Of a stretch of DNA of 64,000 nucleotides, positions 17,689 to 25,217 are shown in pieces. Source of the stretch: Streptomyces glomeratus (lineage in GTDB: Bacteria; Actinomycetota; Actinomycetes; Streptomycetales; Streptomycetaceae). Position 1 is the stretch's first letter, and each line of letters opens with the position of its first letter. The position numbers and the translations under genes were made by a program. Location of the stretch: contig NZ_JAKEEB010000003.1 of NCBI RefSeq assembly GCF_021462825.1, forward strand, positions 124,001 to 188,000. The letters are read 5' to 3'. The notes under the pieces were generated by a model. That model was not told where the DNA came from, did not search any database, and saw nothing but the letters and a program-made list of their open reading frames with translations.

Positions 17689-18135
17689 ATGACTTCGGAC
17701 TCGGACCTGCGTGCCGCGACGGCCGGCGCCGCACCCACGGGCGCGCGATGCCGCGCTGCCGTGCGAAGCCGTACCGGCGTGCTGAGCCGCGCTGCCGTGC
17801 GAAGCCGTACCGGCGGGCTGAGCCGCGCTGCCGTGCGAAGCCGTACCGGCGGGCTGAGCCGCGCTGCCGTGCGAAGCCGTACCGGCGTGCTGAGCCGCGC
17901 TGCCGTGCGATGCCGTACCGGCGGGCTGAGCCGCACCGTCGGGCGAAGCCGCACGGGCGCCGTGCCCGGCGGTCGCGGCGGGCCGCACAGGCCCGTCCCG
18001 CCCCCGGGACAGCACCCCGTCCGCCCCCGGATCACCCCGCCCGACCGCGCGGCCCAGGAGGCCCCCCGCCCGGATCGGCCCGTGCCCCTCGACGCCTCGC
18101 TGCCGCACCTGCCCACCCCCGATGGAGGCTCCTGA
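17689..18135 (+). CDS. Uncertain leader ORF with 12-residue tandem repeats
   Basis: An open frame of 148 codons whose TGA shares its A with the nirB ATG (TGATG), an arrangement typical of translational coupling. Most of its middle is five copies of a 12-residue unit (A-V-R-S-R-T-G-G-L-S-R-A) encoded by the 36-bp tandem repeat; the C-terminal part is Pro-rich. There is no clear ribosome-binding site and no recognisable domain. Two other frames across the repeat are also open, so G+C at third positions does not decide. It may be a genuine leader peptide or simply untranslated mRNA. Confidence 0.25.
   Translation: MTSDSDLRAATAGAAPTGARCRAAVRSRTGVLSRAAVRSRTGGLSRAAVRSRTGGLSRAAVRSRTGVLSRAAVRCRTGGLSRTVGRSRTGAVPGGRGGPHRPVPPPGQHPVRPRITPPDRAAQEAPRPDRPVPLDASLPHLPTPDGGS
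17755..17934. repeat. Five tandem copies of a 36-bp repeat upstream of nirB
   Basis: Copies start at 17755, 17791, 17827, 17863 and 17899, each beginning GCTGCCGTGCGA and ending CTGAGCCGC. They differ by only one or two bases (for example GGCGTGCTG versus GGCGGGCTG, and GCGAAG versus GCGATG in the last). A decayed sixth unit follows. There are no unique spacers, so it is a minisatellite and not CRISPR. A 36-bp period keeps reading frames. Confidence 0.9.
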
Positions 18136-20744
18136 TGTCCACGACCGCATTTGTTGGGGACCGGCCCCGCCCCACGATCGTGCTGGTCGGCCATGGCATG
18201 GTCGGCCAGCGCTTCCTCGAAGCGCTGGCCGAGCGCGGCCTGACCGCCACCCACCGCGTGGTCGTGCTGGGCGAGGAGCCGCGTCCGGCGTACGACCGCG
18301 TTCAGCTGACCTCGTACTTCTCGGGCCGGACGCCCGAGGACCTCTCCGTGACCGACATGGAGTTCATCGCCGCACACGGCATCGAACTGCACATGGGCGA
18401 CCCGGTGGAGACGATCGACCGCGGGGCGCGCAAGGTCACCGCGCGCTCGGGCCTGACCGTCGGCTACGACGTCCTCGTACTGGCCACCGGCTCCTACCCG
18501 TTCGTGCCCCCGGTTCCCCGGAGGGACGCCGAGGGCTGCTTCGTCTACCGCACGATCGAGGACCTGCTCGCGATCGAGGAGTACGCGAAGTCGAGGGCGA
18601 CGACCGGTGCGGTGGTGGGCGGCGGTCTCCTCGGGCTCGAGGCCGCGGGCGCCCTCAAGGGCCTGGGACTCGACACCCACATCGTGGAGTTCGCGCCCCG
18701 GCTGATGCCCGTCCAGGTCGACGAGGGCGGCGGCGCCGCACTCCTGCGCACCATCGAGGACATGGGACTGTCCGTGCACACCGGCGTGGGCACCCAGGAG
18801 ATCGTGACCGGCGAGGACGGCTCGGTCACCGGCATGAAGCTGTCCGACGGTTCCGAACTCGCCACCGACATGGTGGTGTTCAGCGCCGGTGTCCGCCCCC
18901 GCGACCAGCTGGCCCGTGACGCGGGCCTGGCGGTCGGCGAGCGCGGCGGCATCACCGTCGACGAGCAGTGCCGTACCGTCAGCGACCCGCATGTCTTCGC
19001 GATCGGCGAGTGCGCGCTGGCGGCGGACGGCCGGGTGTACGGCCTGGTGGCCCCCGGGTACGAGCAGGCGGAGACCGCGGCGGCCACGATCGCCGCCGAC
19101 GAGGCGTCCTTCACCGGCGCCGACCTCTCCACCAAGCTGAAGCTGCTCGGCGTCGACGTGGCGTCCTTCGGCGATGCGCACGGCACCACCGAGGACTGCC
19201 TGGACGTCGTCTACTCCGACGCCCGCTCGGGCCTGTACAAGAAGCTGGTCATCGGCCGGGACGGCACACTGCTCGGCGGCATCCTGGTCGGCGACGCGGA
19301 GGCGTACGGCACGCTGCGCGCCTTCACCGGCTCGGTCCCGCCGATCGCCCCCGAGTCGCTGGTCCTGCCGGCCGGCTCCGGGGGGTCCGCCCAGCTCGGC
19401 CCGTCGGCGCTGCCGGACGAGGCGATCATCTGCTCCTGCCACAACGTGTCGAAGGGCACGATCCGGGCTGCGGTGACGGATCACTCCTGCACGACCGTGC
19501 CCGAGGTGAAGAAGTGCACCAAGGCCGGTACCGGCTGCGGCAGTTGTGTGAAGGTGCTCGGCCAGCTGGTCACCGCCGAGCTGGAGGCGTCCGGCGTCGA
19601 GGTGGACAAGGGCCTCTGCGGCTGTTTCGCGCAGACCCGCGAGGAGCTGTACGAGATCGTCCTCGCGCTGCGCATCAACACCTACCAGGACCTCCTCGAC
19701 CGGCACGGCCGCGACGGCGCCCGGGGCGGCGACGGCTGCGAGATCTGCAAGCCGACCATCGCCTCGATCATCGCCTCGCTCGCCCCGACGATCGGCGCGA
19801 GCGGCTACGTCCTCGACGGCGAGCAGGCCGCGCTCCAGGACAGCAACGACCACTTCCTCGCCAACCTCCAGAAGAACGGCTCCTACTCGGTCGTCCCGCG
19901 CATCCCCGGCGGCGAGATCACTCCCGAGGGCCTGATCGTGATCGGCGAGATCGCCCGGGACTTCGGTCTCTACACGAAGATCACCGGCGCCCAGCGGATC
20001 GACATGCTCGGCGCACGCGTCGAACAGCTCCCGCTGATCTGGGCCCGGCTGGTGGACGCCGGCTTCGAGTCCGGGCACGCGTACGGCAAGGCCCTGCGCA
20101 CGGTGAAGTCCTGCGTGGGGCAGACCTGGTGCCGATACGGCGTCCAGGACTCCGTCCGGATGGCGATCGAACTGGAGCTGCGCTACCGGGGGCTGAGGTC
20201 CCCGCACAAGCTGAAGTCGGCGGTGTCGGGCTGCGCCCGCGAGTGCGCGGAGGCCCAGTCGAAGGACTTCGGCGTGATCGCCACCTCCAACGGCTGGAAC
20301 CTGTACGTCGGCGGCAACGGAGGCGCCACCCCGCGCCACGGGGATCTGCTGGCGCAGGACCTGTCCGACGCGGAACTGATCCGCCTCATCGACCGGTTCC
20401 TGATGTTCTACATGCGCACCGCCGACCGCCTGGAACGCACCTCGACCTGGCTGGAGCGGATCCCGGGCGGCCTGGACCACGTCCGGGAGGTGGTGGTGGA
20501 GGACTCCCTCGGCATCGGCGAGGAGCTGGAGTCGCTGATGGCCGACCACGTGACGAACTACCGCGACGAGTGGGCGGCGACCCTCGACGACCCCGAGAAG
20601 CTGGCCCGGTTCGTGTCCTTCGTCAACGCCCCCGACACCCCCGACCCGGTCGTCGGCTTCGTCTCGGAGCGCGACCAGATCAAGCCCGACCTGCCGCTGC
20701 TGTCCATCGGTACGCGACCCCTGGAAGGAAGTGCCCAGCGATGA
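18135..20744 (+). CDS. nirB: Assimilatory nitrite reductase [NAD(P)H], large subunit
   Basis: An 869-residue enzyme reducing nitrite to ammonium with six electrons from NAD(P)H. Order: FAD/NAD(P)-binding oxidoreductase (1-330, V-L-V-G-H-G-M-V-G opening and V-V-G-G-G-L-L-G-L-E-A-A), BFD-like [2Fe-2S] segment (C433-x-C435 through C-G-S-C), then the ferredoxin-like and siroheme/[4Fe-4S] half. The siroheme-cluster cysteines are visible as C660-x5-C666 and C700-x3-C704. GGAGG lies 6 nt before the ATG. The gene overlaps nirD by 4 nt. The CbiX-type chelatase at 27068 may feed siroheme. Confidence 0.96.
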   Translation: MSTTAFVGDRPRPTIVLVGHGMVGQRFLEALAERGLTATHRVVVLGEEPRPAYDRVQLTSYFSGRTPEDLSVTDMEFIAAHGIELHMGDPVETIDRGARKVTARSGLTVGYDVLVLATGSYPFVPPVPRRDAEGCFVYRTIEDLLAIEEYAKSRATTGAVVGGGLLGLEAAGALKGLGLDTHIVEFAPRLMPVQVDEGGGAALLRTIEDMGLSVHTGVGTQEIVTGEDGSVTGMKLSDGSELATDMVVFSAGVRPRDQLARDAGLAVGERGGITVDEQCRTVSDPHVFAIGECALAADGRVYGLVAPGYEQAETAAATIAADEASFTGADLSTKLKLLGVDVASFGDAHGTTEDCLDVVYSDARSGLYKKLVIGRDGTLLGGILVGDAEAYGTLRAFTGSVPPIAPESLVLPAGSGGSAQLGPSALPDEAIICSCHNVSKGTIRAAVTDHSCTTVPEVKKCTKAGTGCGSCVKVLGQLVTAELEASGVEVDKGLCGCFAQTREELYEIVLALRINTYQDLLDRHGRDGARGGDGCEICKPTIASIIASLAPTIGASGYVLDGEQAALQDSNDHFLANLQKNGSYSVVPRIPGGEITPEGLIVIGEIARDFGLYTKITGAQRIDMLGARVEQLPLIWARLVDAGFESGHAYGKALRTVKSCVGQTWCRYGVQDSVRMAIELELRYRGLRSPHKLKSAVSGCARECAEAQSKDFGVIATSNGWNLYVGGNGGATPRHGDLLAQDLSDAELIRLIDRFLMFYMRTADRLERTSTWLERIPGGLDHVREVVVEDSLGIGEELESLMADHVTNYRDEWAATLDDPEKLARFVSFVNAPDTPDPVVGFVSERDQIKPDLPLLSIGTRPLEGSAQR

Positions 20745-21091
20745 CCCTGGCACCCGAGAGGACCAGTCTGAGCGTCCAAGTGCGCCTTGGCGAGGACTGG
20801 TTGACCATCTGCGACCTCGCGCGGCTGACACCCGGCCGCGGGGTGGCGGCGCTGTTGCCGGACGGCCGTCAGGTCGCCCTCTTCCTGGACCGGGCGGGCA
20901 GGCTGTACGGCATCGACAACCGCGACCCGTTCGGCGGTGCCGCGGTGCTCTCCCGCGGTCTGACCGGCACCCAGGAGGGCCGGCCGTTCGTGTCCTCACC
21001 GCTGCTGAAGCAGCGTTTCGACCTGGTGTCCGGGCAGTGCCTGGACGACGAGACCGTGCGGCTGGAGACGTACGAGGTGCGGGCGGCCTGA
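20741..21091 (+). CDS. nirD: Nitrite reductase small subunit
   Basis: A 116-residue Rieske-fold protein that partners NirB. It retains the fold outline (L-C-D-L-type start, V-A-L-F, Y-G-I-D-N-R-D-P-F, then S-P-L-L-K-Q-R-F-D-L). As in other NirD proteins, the Rieske Cys/His cluster ligands are absent, so it is not expected to carry an iron-sulfur centre. Its ATG overlaps the nirB TGA (ATGA), giving coupled translation. The operon ends against the convergent sortase gene. Confidence 0.93.
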   Translation: MTLAPERTSLSVQVRLGEDWLTICDLARLTPGRGVAALLPDGRQVALFLDRAGRLYGIDNRDPFGGAAVLSRGLTGTQEGRPFVSSPLLKQRFDLVSGQCLDDETVRLETYEVRAA

Positions 21092-21121
21092 ACGCGGCGG
21101 CCGGCCCCGTGGAGGAGGCCG

Positions 21122-21766
21122 TCAGCGGCCCCGGCTGCCGGTGAGATGCGCGAAGACGACCACGTTCCCCTGGTAGCCCGTCGTGCTCGAGTAGCCGCCG
21201 CCGCAGGTGATCACCCGAAGTTCGGGGCGGGCCGCCGCACCGTAGACCTTCTGGTCGGGGAAGTCCCTCGCCGCGTACACCTCGACCGCGTCGACCGTGA
21301 AGACGGCCGTCGACCCGTCGCGCCGGTCGACCTCGATCGTGCTGCCCCTGCGCACCGCGCCGAGGTCGTAGAAGACCGCCGGGCCCTCGGTGTTGTCGAC
21401 GTGCCCGGCGACGATCGCGGTGCCCGTCTCGCCGGGCATGGTGCCCGCCTGGTACCAGCCGGCGAGGTTCTTGTAGCGGGCGGGCGGGACGTCGAGGCTG
21501 CCGGTCCGCGTCAGCCCGAGTCCCATCAGCGGGGCGTCCACGCGTATCGAGGGGATGCGTATCCGGTCGGGAGGCGAGGGCGGCAGCGCGGACGCGACAA
21601 AGCGCCCTGGGCCGGTGTCCGCGACCGCCTGGGCGACCGAGGGCTGCGGCGGTGCCTGCGTCTCGGCGGCGCCGCGCAGCAGCCACACTCCGGAGCACAG
21701 GGCGGCCATCGTGACGGTCGCTATGGCGATGTCGCCGACCGTGCCGGGCCTGCCGACCTTGCGCAC
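21122..21766 (-). CDS. Class F sortase
   Basis: A 214-residue membrane-anchored cysteine transpeptidase. The GTG at 21766 is chosen because GGAG sits 6 nt upstream; the open frame runs further but lacks support. One transmembrane helix spans about 12-31, followed by a Pro/Ala linker and the sortase beta-barrel from about 65. Catalytic His122 (in A-G-H-V-D-N) and Cys188 (in I-T-C-G-G-G-Y) are present. Class F enzymes are the actinobacterial group of poorly known substrate preference. The upstream secreted protein, 124 bp away on the same strand, is the likely partner or substrate. Confidence 0.88.
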   Translation of the reverse strand: MRKVGRPGTVGDIAIATVTMAALCSGVWLLRGAAETQAPPQPSVAQAVADTGPGRFVASALPPSPPDRIRIPSIRVDAPLMGLGLTRTGSLDVPPARYKNLAGWYQAGTMPGETGTAIVAGHVDNTEGPAVFYDLGAVRRGSTIEVDRRDGSTAVFTVDAVEVYAARDFPDQKVYGAAARPELRVITCGGGYSSTTGYQGNVVVFAHLTGSRGR

Positions 21767-21890
21767 GTGGTGCTCCTTCCGGGACCGGGGCCCGGGGCCT
21801 CGGGGACCCCCTCCGGGCCGCGAGGGGCAGTCGGACCCGGAGGGGGATGGGGGACGGCGGTACCGGCCGACGGACAGCGCGGGCTGTCCG

Positions 21891-22415
21891 TCACATCCCG
21901 TCGCCTCTGAGCCGGCGATGCAGGAGCCAGGTACCGCCCGCGGCGGCGACGGCCAGAGCCGCCACACCGGCCGCGCTCTTCACGGGGTCGGGGCCCAGTG
22001 CGCCGCCGACCCCCGTCTTCACGCTTCCCCGCGGCTGTGCCTGGTCGCCGGCCGCGGTGAGGGTGACCGTCAGATCGCCGGTCACGGTGGTGTGCCGGCC
22101 GCCGGAGCACTGGGCGACGATCTCGTACGTTCCCGGCTGGGCGCCCGGCGGGACCCGGAACCGCCCGGTCACGTCCTGCTGGTGGGTGCCGGGCGCCAGG
22201 ACGAACACGCCGGCCCCGACCGCGCTGGCGTCACCCGACGCCGCGCCTGCCGCGCCGCACGCCGCCGTGTTGACGGTGACCTGCGAGCCGGGGACGACGG
22301 CGGAGGGATAGACCTCCAGGATCCCGCTGTCCCCCGCGTACGTGGGCACGGCGACGAGCCCCGCGGCGCCGAGGGCGAGGGCGGTGCCGGTCAGCAGACG
22401 GGCGGTACGTCGCAT
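21891..22415 (-). CDS. Secreted, C-terminally anchored protein, probable sortase partner
   Basis: A 174-residue protein with a Sec signal peptide (residues 1 to about 27, cleaved near T-Y-A-G-D), an all-beta extracellular domain of about 100 residues (V-Y-P-S-A-V-V-P-G-S-Q-V, then F-R-V-P-P-G-A-Q-P-G-T-Y), a hydrophobic stretch near the end (A-A-G-V-A-A-L-A-V-A-A-A-G-G) and a basic tail (H-R-R-L-R). That is the layout of a cell-wall sorting signal, but no LPxTG or LAxTG motif precedes the helix; K-T-G-V-G-G-A-L-G is the nearest candidate. It is immediately upstream of the class F sortase. Confidence 0.75.
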   Translation of the reverse strand: MRRTARLLTGTALALGAAGLVAVPTYAGDSGILEVYPSAVVPGSQVTVNTAACGAAGAASGDASAVGAGVFVLAPGTHQQDVTGRFRVPPGAQPGTYEIVAQCSGGRHTTVTGDLTVTLTAAGDQAQPRGSVKTGVGGALGPDPVKSAAGVAALAVAAAGGTWLLHRRLRGDGM

Positions 22416-22484
22416 CGTGTGTGCTCCTTGGACAGGGCACGGCCCGCGGCATCCCCAGCGTGCCGCTGTGTCAGGTCGTGCCCC

Positions 22485-22506
22485 TGCCCTTTCGAGGAAA
22501 AGGGCA
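22485..22506. promoter_or_regulatory. Hairpin in the leader of the sortase-partner gene
   Basis: TGCCCTTT (22485-22492) and AAAGGGCA (22499-22506) are perfect 8-bp arms around CGAGGA. It lies 70 bp upstream of the secreted protein start, so it could be in the 5' untranslated RNA as an attenuator, or be a protein site. Confidence 0.4.
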
Positions 22507-22524
22507 CCCGGCCGCGGCCGCTTG

Positions 22525-22539
22525 CTGACGGACCGTCAG
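22525..22539. promoter_or_regulatory. Palindrome CTGACGG-A-CCGTCAG
   Basis: A perfect 7+1+7 inverted repeat about 110 bp upstream of the secreted protein start. It is a candidate operator for the sortase pair. I do not recognise a named regulator with this site. Confidence 0.45.
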
Positions 22540-22682
22540 AAATGCGGCGAACGGGTGCCTCCGGGGTCCTCACACGGGCCCTTACGGCCGACGTTTCAGC
22601 AGGTCACCGGGGGTGTGGCCGGTCCCTGGAGAAAGAGAACCCGAAGGGCGCAAGGGCGGCGGTGGGCGGGTGAACGAAGAAG

Positions 22683-22716
22683 CGGCCGCCCGAAGCCGTC
22701 GGGCTTCGGGCGGCCG
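22683..22716 (-). terminator. Strong terminator of the M4 protease gene
   Basis: A perfect 15-bp stem, 22683-22697 with 22702-22716, closes on the 4-nt loop GTCG. It lies about 95 bp beyond the protease stop codon on the minus strand and is one of the best-formed hairpins in the window. Confidence 0.8.
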
Positions 22717-22808
22717 GCAGGGTGTGAGGCCGGGTGCCGGAGCGCGGACCTACCGGCACCCGGCTCGCCGCCGGCTTCCCGGCTTCCCGGCGGCCCGGGG
22801 CGTGGCGG

Positions 22809-24458
22809 TCAGCCCACGTTCACGGCGCTCCACGCCGCCGCGACCGCGTTGTACTCCGTACTGCCGGCCCCGTAGAGGTCCTTCGCAGCGTTCAGCGTCG
22901 CCGTGCGCGCGCCCGCGTAGTTCGTGGAGGACGTCATGTAGACCGTCAGGGCCCGGTACCAGATCTTGCCGAGCTTGTCCCGGCCGATCCCGGTCACCGT
23001 CGAGCCGTTGCAGGTGGGGGAGTTGTAGGAGACGCCGCCCACGGACTTCGCGCCGCTGCCCTCCGCGAGGAGGTACGCGAAGTGGTTCGCGACGCCCGAG
23101 GAGTAGTGCACGTCGAGGTTGCCGACCGACGAGCTCCAGCAGTCCGCCGAGTTGCCGTCCTTGGAGGGCTGGTCCATGTAGCGCAGCGCCGGCTTGCCGA
23201 AGCCCGAGCGGACGATCTTCTCGCCGATGAGGTAGTCACCGGGGTCCGAGGCGTTGTTCGCGTACCACTCCACCAGCGTCCCGAAGATGTCCGAGGTCGC
23301 CTCGTTCAGGCCGCCCGACTCGCCGGAGTACGTCAGCGCCGCCGTCTTCGACGTCACGCCGTGCGACATCTCGTGGCCCGCCACGTCCAGCGCCACCAGC
23401 GGCCCGAAGGTCGTCCCGTCGCCGTCGCCGTACGTCATGCAGAAGCAGCTGTCGTCCCAGAACGCGTTGTTGTAGTTGTTGCCGTAGTGCACGCGGTTGT
23501 ACGAGCCCTTGCCGTCGCCCGCGATGCCGGTCCGTCCGTGGACGTTCTTGTAGTAGTCCCAGGTCTCGTTGGTGCCGTACTGCGCGTCCACCGCCGCCGA
23601 GGAGCGGTCGGACGTCGTGCCCGTGCCCCAGTGGTTGTCGGCGTCGGTGAACAGCGTGGCGGGGGCGCGGCTGAAGCAGATCCCGAAGAAGCACAGGTCC
23701 GTCTTGTTCGCGGCGTCACCCGTGTAGGTGTTGCCGCGCGTGGGGTCCTTGAGCTGGTACGTCGACCCGGACTGCGTCGTCTCCAGCGCGACCGTGCCGC
23801 TGTAGAGGGACTTGCCGTCGCCGCTCGCGGTCTCGATGCTGTCCCACGCGTCGATCTGCCTGCCGGTGCGGGCGTCCGTGAGGACCGTACGGGCGACCGG
23901 GTTGCCGAGCGAGTCCTGGCCGATCGCGTTGGTGCGCCAGGCCAGCCGGGGCGCGCCGTGCAGCGCGTCGACGACGAGCTGCGGCTTGGCCTTCACGTTC
24001 TTCAGCAGCTCCCCGGCGTTGGCGGCGCGCAGTGCGGCGGCGGCCAGGTCGGCGGCCTTGGGGGCCTGCACCGAGGGGGTGACGGTGGGCAGCGAGACGG
24101 TGCGCCGTGTGGCCTGGTCCGCACCGCGGTACGAGCCGTTGGGCGCGAGGTGGACCACGAAGTCGCCGCCGAGGACGGGGAGGTGACGGTACGTCCGGTC
24201 GTAGCGCACATGCTGGCTGCCGTCCGCGTCGACCACGACGTCCCGGACGCTGGTACCCTCCGCGTCGGTGAGGCCCAGGCGCGAGGCCTGGCGCACCAGC
24301 GCCGCCGTGGCGTGGTCGATCGCGGTGGCGCGGCTGGGTCTGCCGGCCGCGCCGGCGGCGGGCGCGGGTGCGAGGGCGGCGGCCAGCAGGGCCGCGGTGG
24401 TCGCGGCGGTGCCGGCCGCGGCGATACGGGAACCTCGGATGTGCCGTATCCGACTCAT
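22809..24458 (-). CDS. Secreted M4-family (thermolysin-like) metalloprotease
   Basis: A 549-residue secreted zinc protease precursor. Residues 1 to about 38 are a signal peptide (basic start, A-L-L-A-A-A-L-A-P-A-P-A-A-G-A-A-G). A propeptide with FTP/PepSY-like features runs to about residue 200, followed by the catalytic domain. The zinc site is H362-E-M-S-H366, with the third ligand in G-G-L-N-E-A-T-S-D about 20 residues later. Y-S-S-G-V-A-N-H-F-A-Y gives the C-domain active-site His. Maturation should remove the propeptide. AGGAG lies 4 nt before the ATG. A promoter overlapped by a palindrome lies upstream, and a strong terminator downstream. Confidence 0.95.
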   Translation of the reverse strand: MSRIRHIRGSRIAAAGTAATTAALLAAALAPAPAAGAAGRPSRATAIDHATAALVRQASRLGLTDAEGTSVRDVVVDADGSQHVRYDRTYRHLPVLGGDFVVHLAPNGSYRGADQATRRTVSLPTVTPSVQAPKAADLAAAALRAANAGELLKNVKAKPQLVVDALHGAPRLAWRTNAIGQDSLGNPVARTVLTDARTGRQIDAWDSIETASGDGKSLYSGTVALETTQSGSTYQLKDPTRGNTYTGDAANKTDLCFFGICFSRAPATLFTDADNHWGTGTTSDRSSAAVDAQYGTNETWDYYKNVHGRTGIAGDGKGSYNRVHYGNNYNNAFWDDSCFCMTYGDGDGTTFGPLVALDVAGHEMSHGVTSKTAALTYSGESGGLNEATSDIFGTLVEWYANNASDPGDYLIGEKIVRSGFGKPALRYMDQPSKDGNSADCWSSSVGNLDVHYSSGVANHFAYLLAEGSGAKSVGGVSYNSPTCNGSTVTGIGRDKLGKIWYRALTVYMTSSTNYAGARTATLNAAKDLYGAGSTEYNAVAAAWSAVNVG

Positions 24459-24529
24459 CGGTCTCCTAGGGAAGGCGCCTGGGGGCGCATGTGGGGGGCC
24501 AGGGGCGGGGAGCCCTGACGTGTGCTCCG

Positions 24530-24558
24530 ATTTAAAGGTTCATGACATGTCATGTCCA
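24530..24558 (-). promoter_or_regulatory. Promoter of the M4 protease overlapped by a 14-bp palindrome
   Basis: On the minus strand TGGACA (24553-24558) and TTAAAT (24530-24535) are separated by exactly 17 bp, a good housekeeping-sigma promoter. The perfect palindrome CATGACATGTCATG (24541-24554) covers the spacer and touches the -35 box. A repressor bound there would block polymerase. Confidence 0.6.
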
Positions 24559-24636
24559 TAGCTTGTTCGCGGAGGTGTGTGAGGGGTCAGAATCGTTCCT
24601 GCAACGCTTCGGTAGAAGCACGGAAGGAGACCGGCC

Positions 24637-25104
24637 ATGGTCGCGGCCGACGGGCCGGCCCGCGGGGGCACCCGGGAGGCCGCCGGGCACGTGAGACTGC
24701 CGTTCTTCGTGTACGGGACCCTGCGCCCCGGTGAGCGCAACCACGACCTCTTCCTGCGCGGCCGCACCCGGTCCGAGGAACCGGGGCTGCTGTCCGGGGC
24801 CGTGCTGTACCACGGCCCCGGATACCCGTACGCCGTCGAGGCGGACGGCGGCACGGTCAGCGGCGACATTGTCACCGCGCTGCCCGGGGAGTACGGCGCG
24901 CTCCTCGTCGCCCTCGACCGGCTCGAGGACTGTGTGCCGGGGGACCCGCGCAGCCTCTACGAGCGGGTGGCGCGGGAGGTGACGGCGCGGGACGGCAGGA
25001 CCGTACGGGCCTGGGTGTACGTCGCCGCACCCGCCGTCGCGGCACGGCTGCGGGCGCACGGCAGTCCGGTCCGGGGCGGGGACTGGCGCGCCCGGCGACC
25101 CTGA
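24637..25104 (+). CDS. Gamma-glutamylcyclotransferase-like protein
   Basis: A 155-residue protein of the AIG2/GGCT-like fold. It shows F-F-V-Y-G-T-L-R-P-G-E (substrate-binding loop YGxLxxG), then G-D-I-V-T-A-L-P-G-E-Y and L-D-R-L-E-D-C, where the Glu is the usual catalytic acid. Members cleave gamma-glutamyl amines or peptides to 5-oxoproline; the substrate here is unknown. GGAAGGAG precedes the ATG. It diverges from the protease gene, so the palindrome at 24541-24554 lies in the shared region. Confidence 0.85.
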   Translation: MVAADGPARGGTREAAGHVRLPFFVYGTLRPGERNHDLFLRGRTRSEEPGLLSGAVLYHGPGYPYAVEADGGTVSGDIVTALPGEYGALLVALDRLEDCVPGDPRSLYERVAREVTARDGRTVRAWVYVAAPAVAARLRAHGSPVRGGDWRARRP

Positions 25105-25217
25105 ACCCGCGCCCGGCCCGGCGTCGCCCCGTCCCTCCTCGCGCACGTCGCTCGTGCGGGCGACCGCACTGTGCGTCCCCTCCCGCCGCAGCCCCGCCCG
25201 GCCCTAGGGTCCGGCCC

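Larger units (their letters stand above)
22416..22808. other. 393-bp intergenic region with regulatory dyads and a terminator
   Basis: No gene is supported. From right to left in transcription order it contains the terminator of the M4 protease (22683-22716), a palindrome at 22525-22539 and a hairpin at 22485-22506. The last two lie in the control region of the secreted protein/sortase pair. Confidence 0.6.

Noticed and set aside
17755..17934. Tandem 36-bp repeats as a CRISPR array
   Set aside because: Copies are directly adjacent with no spacers, and no cas genes are present.
17685..18134. N-terminal extension of NirB through the tandem repeats
   Set aside because: The FAD-binding start of NirB lies just after the ATG at 18135, which has a good GGAGG; the extension is Arg-rich repeat sequence.
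17482..18150. 222-codon minus-strand frame across the nirB leader repeats
   Set aside because: It consists largely of the same tandem repeat in another frame and overlaps the ppdK terminator; no ribosome-binding site seen.
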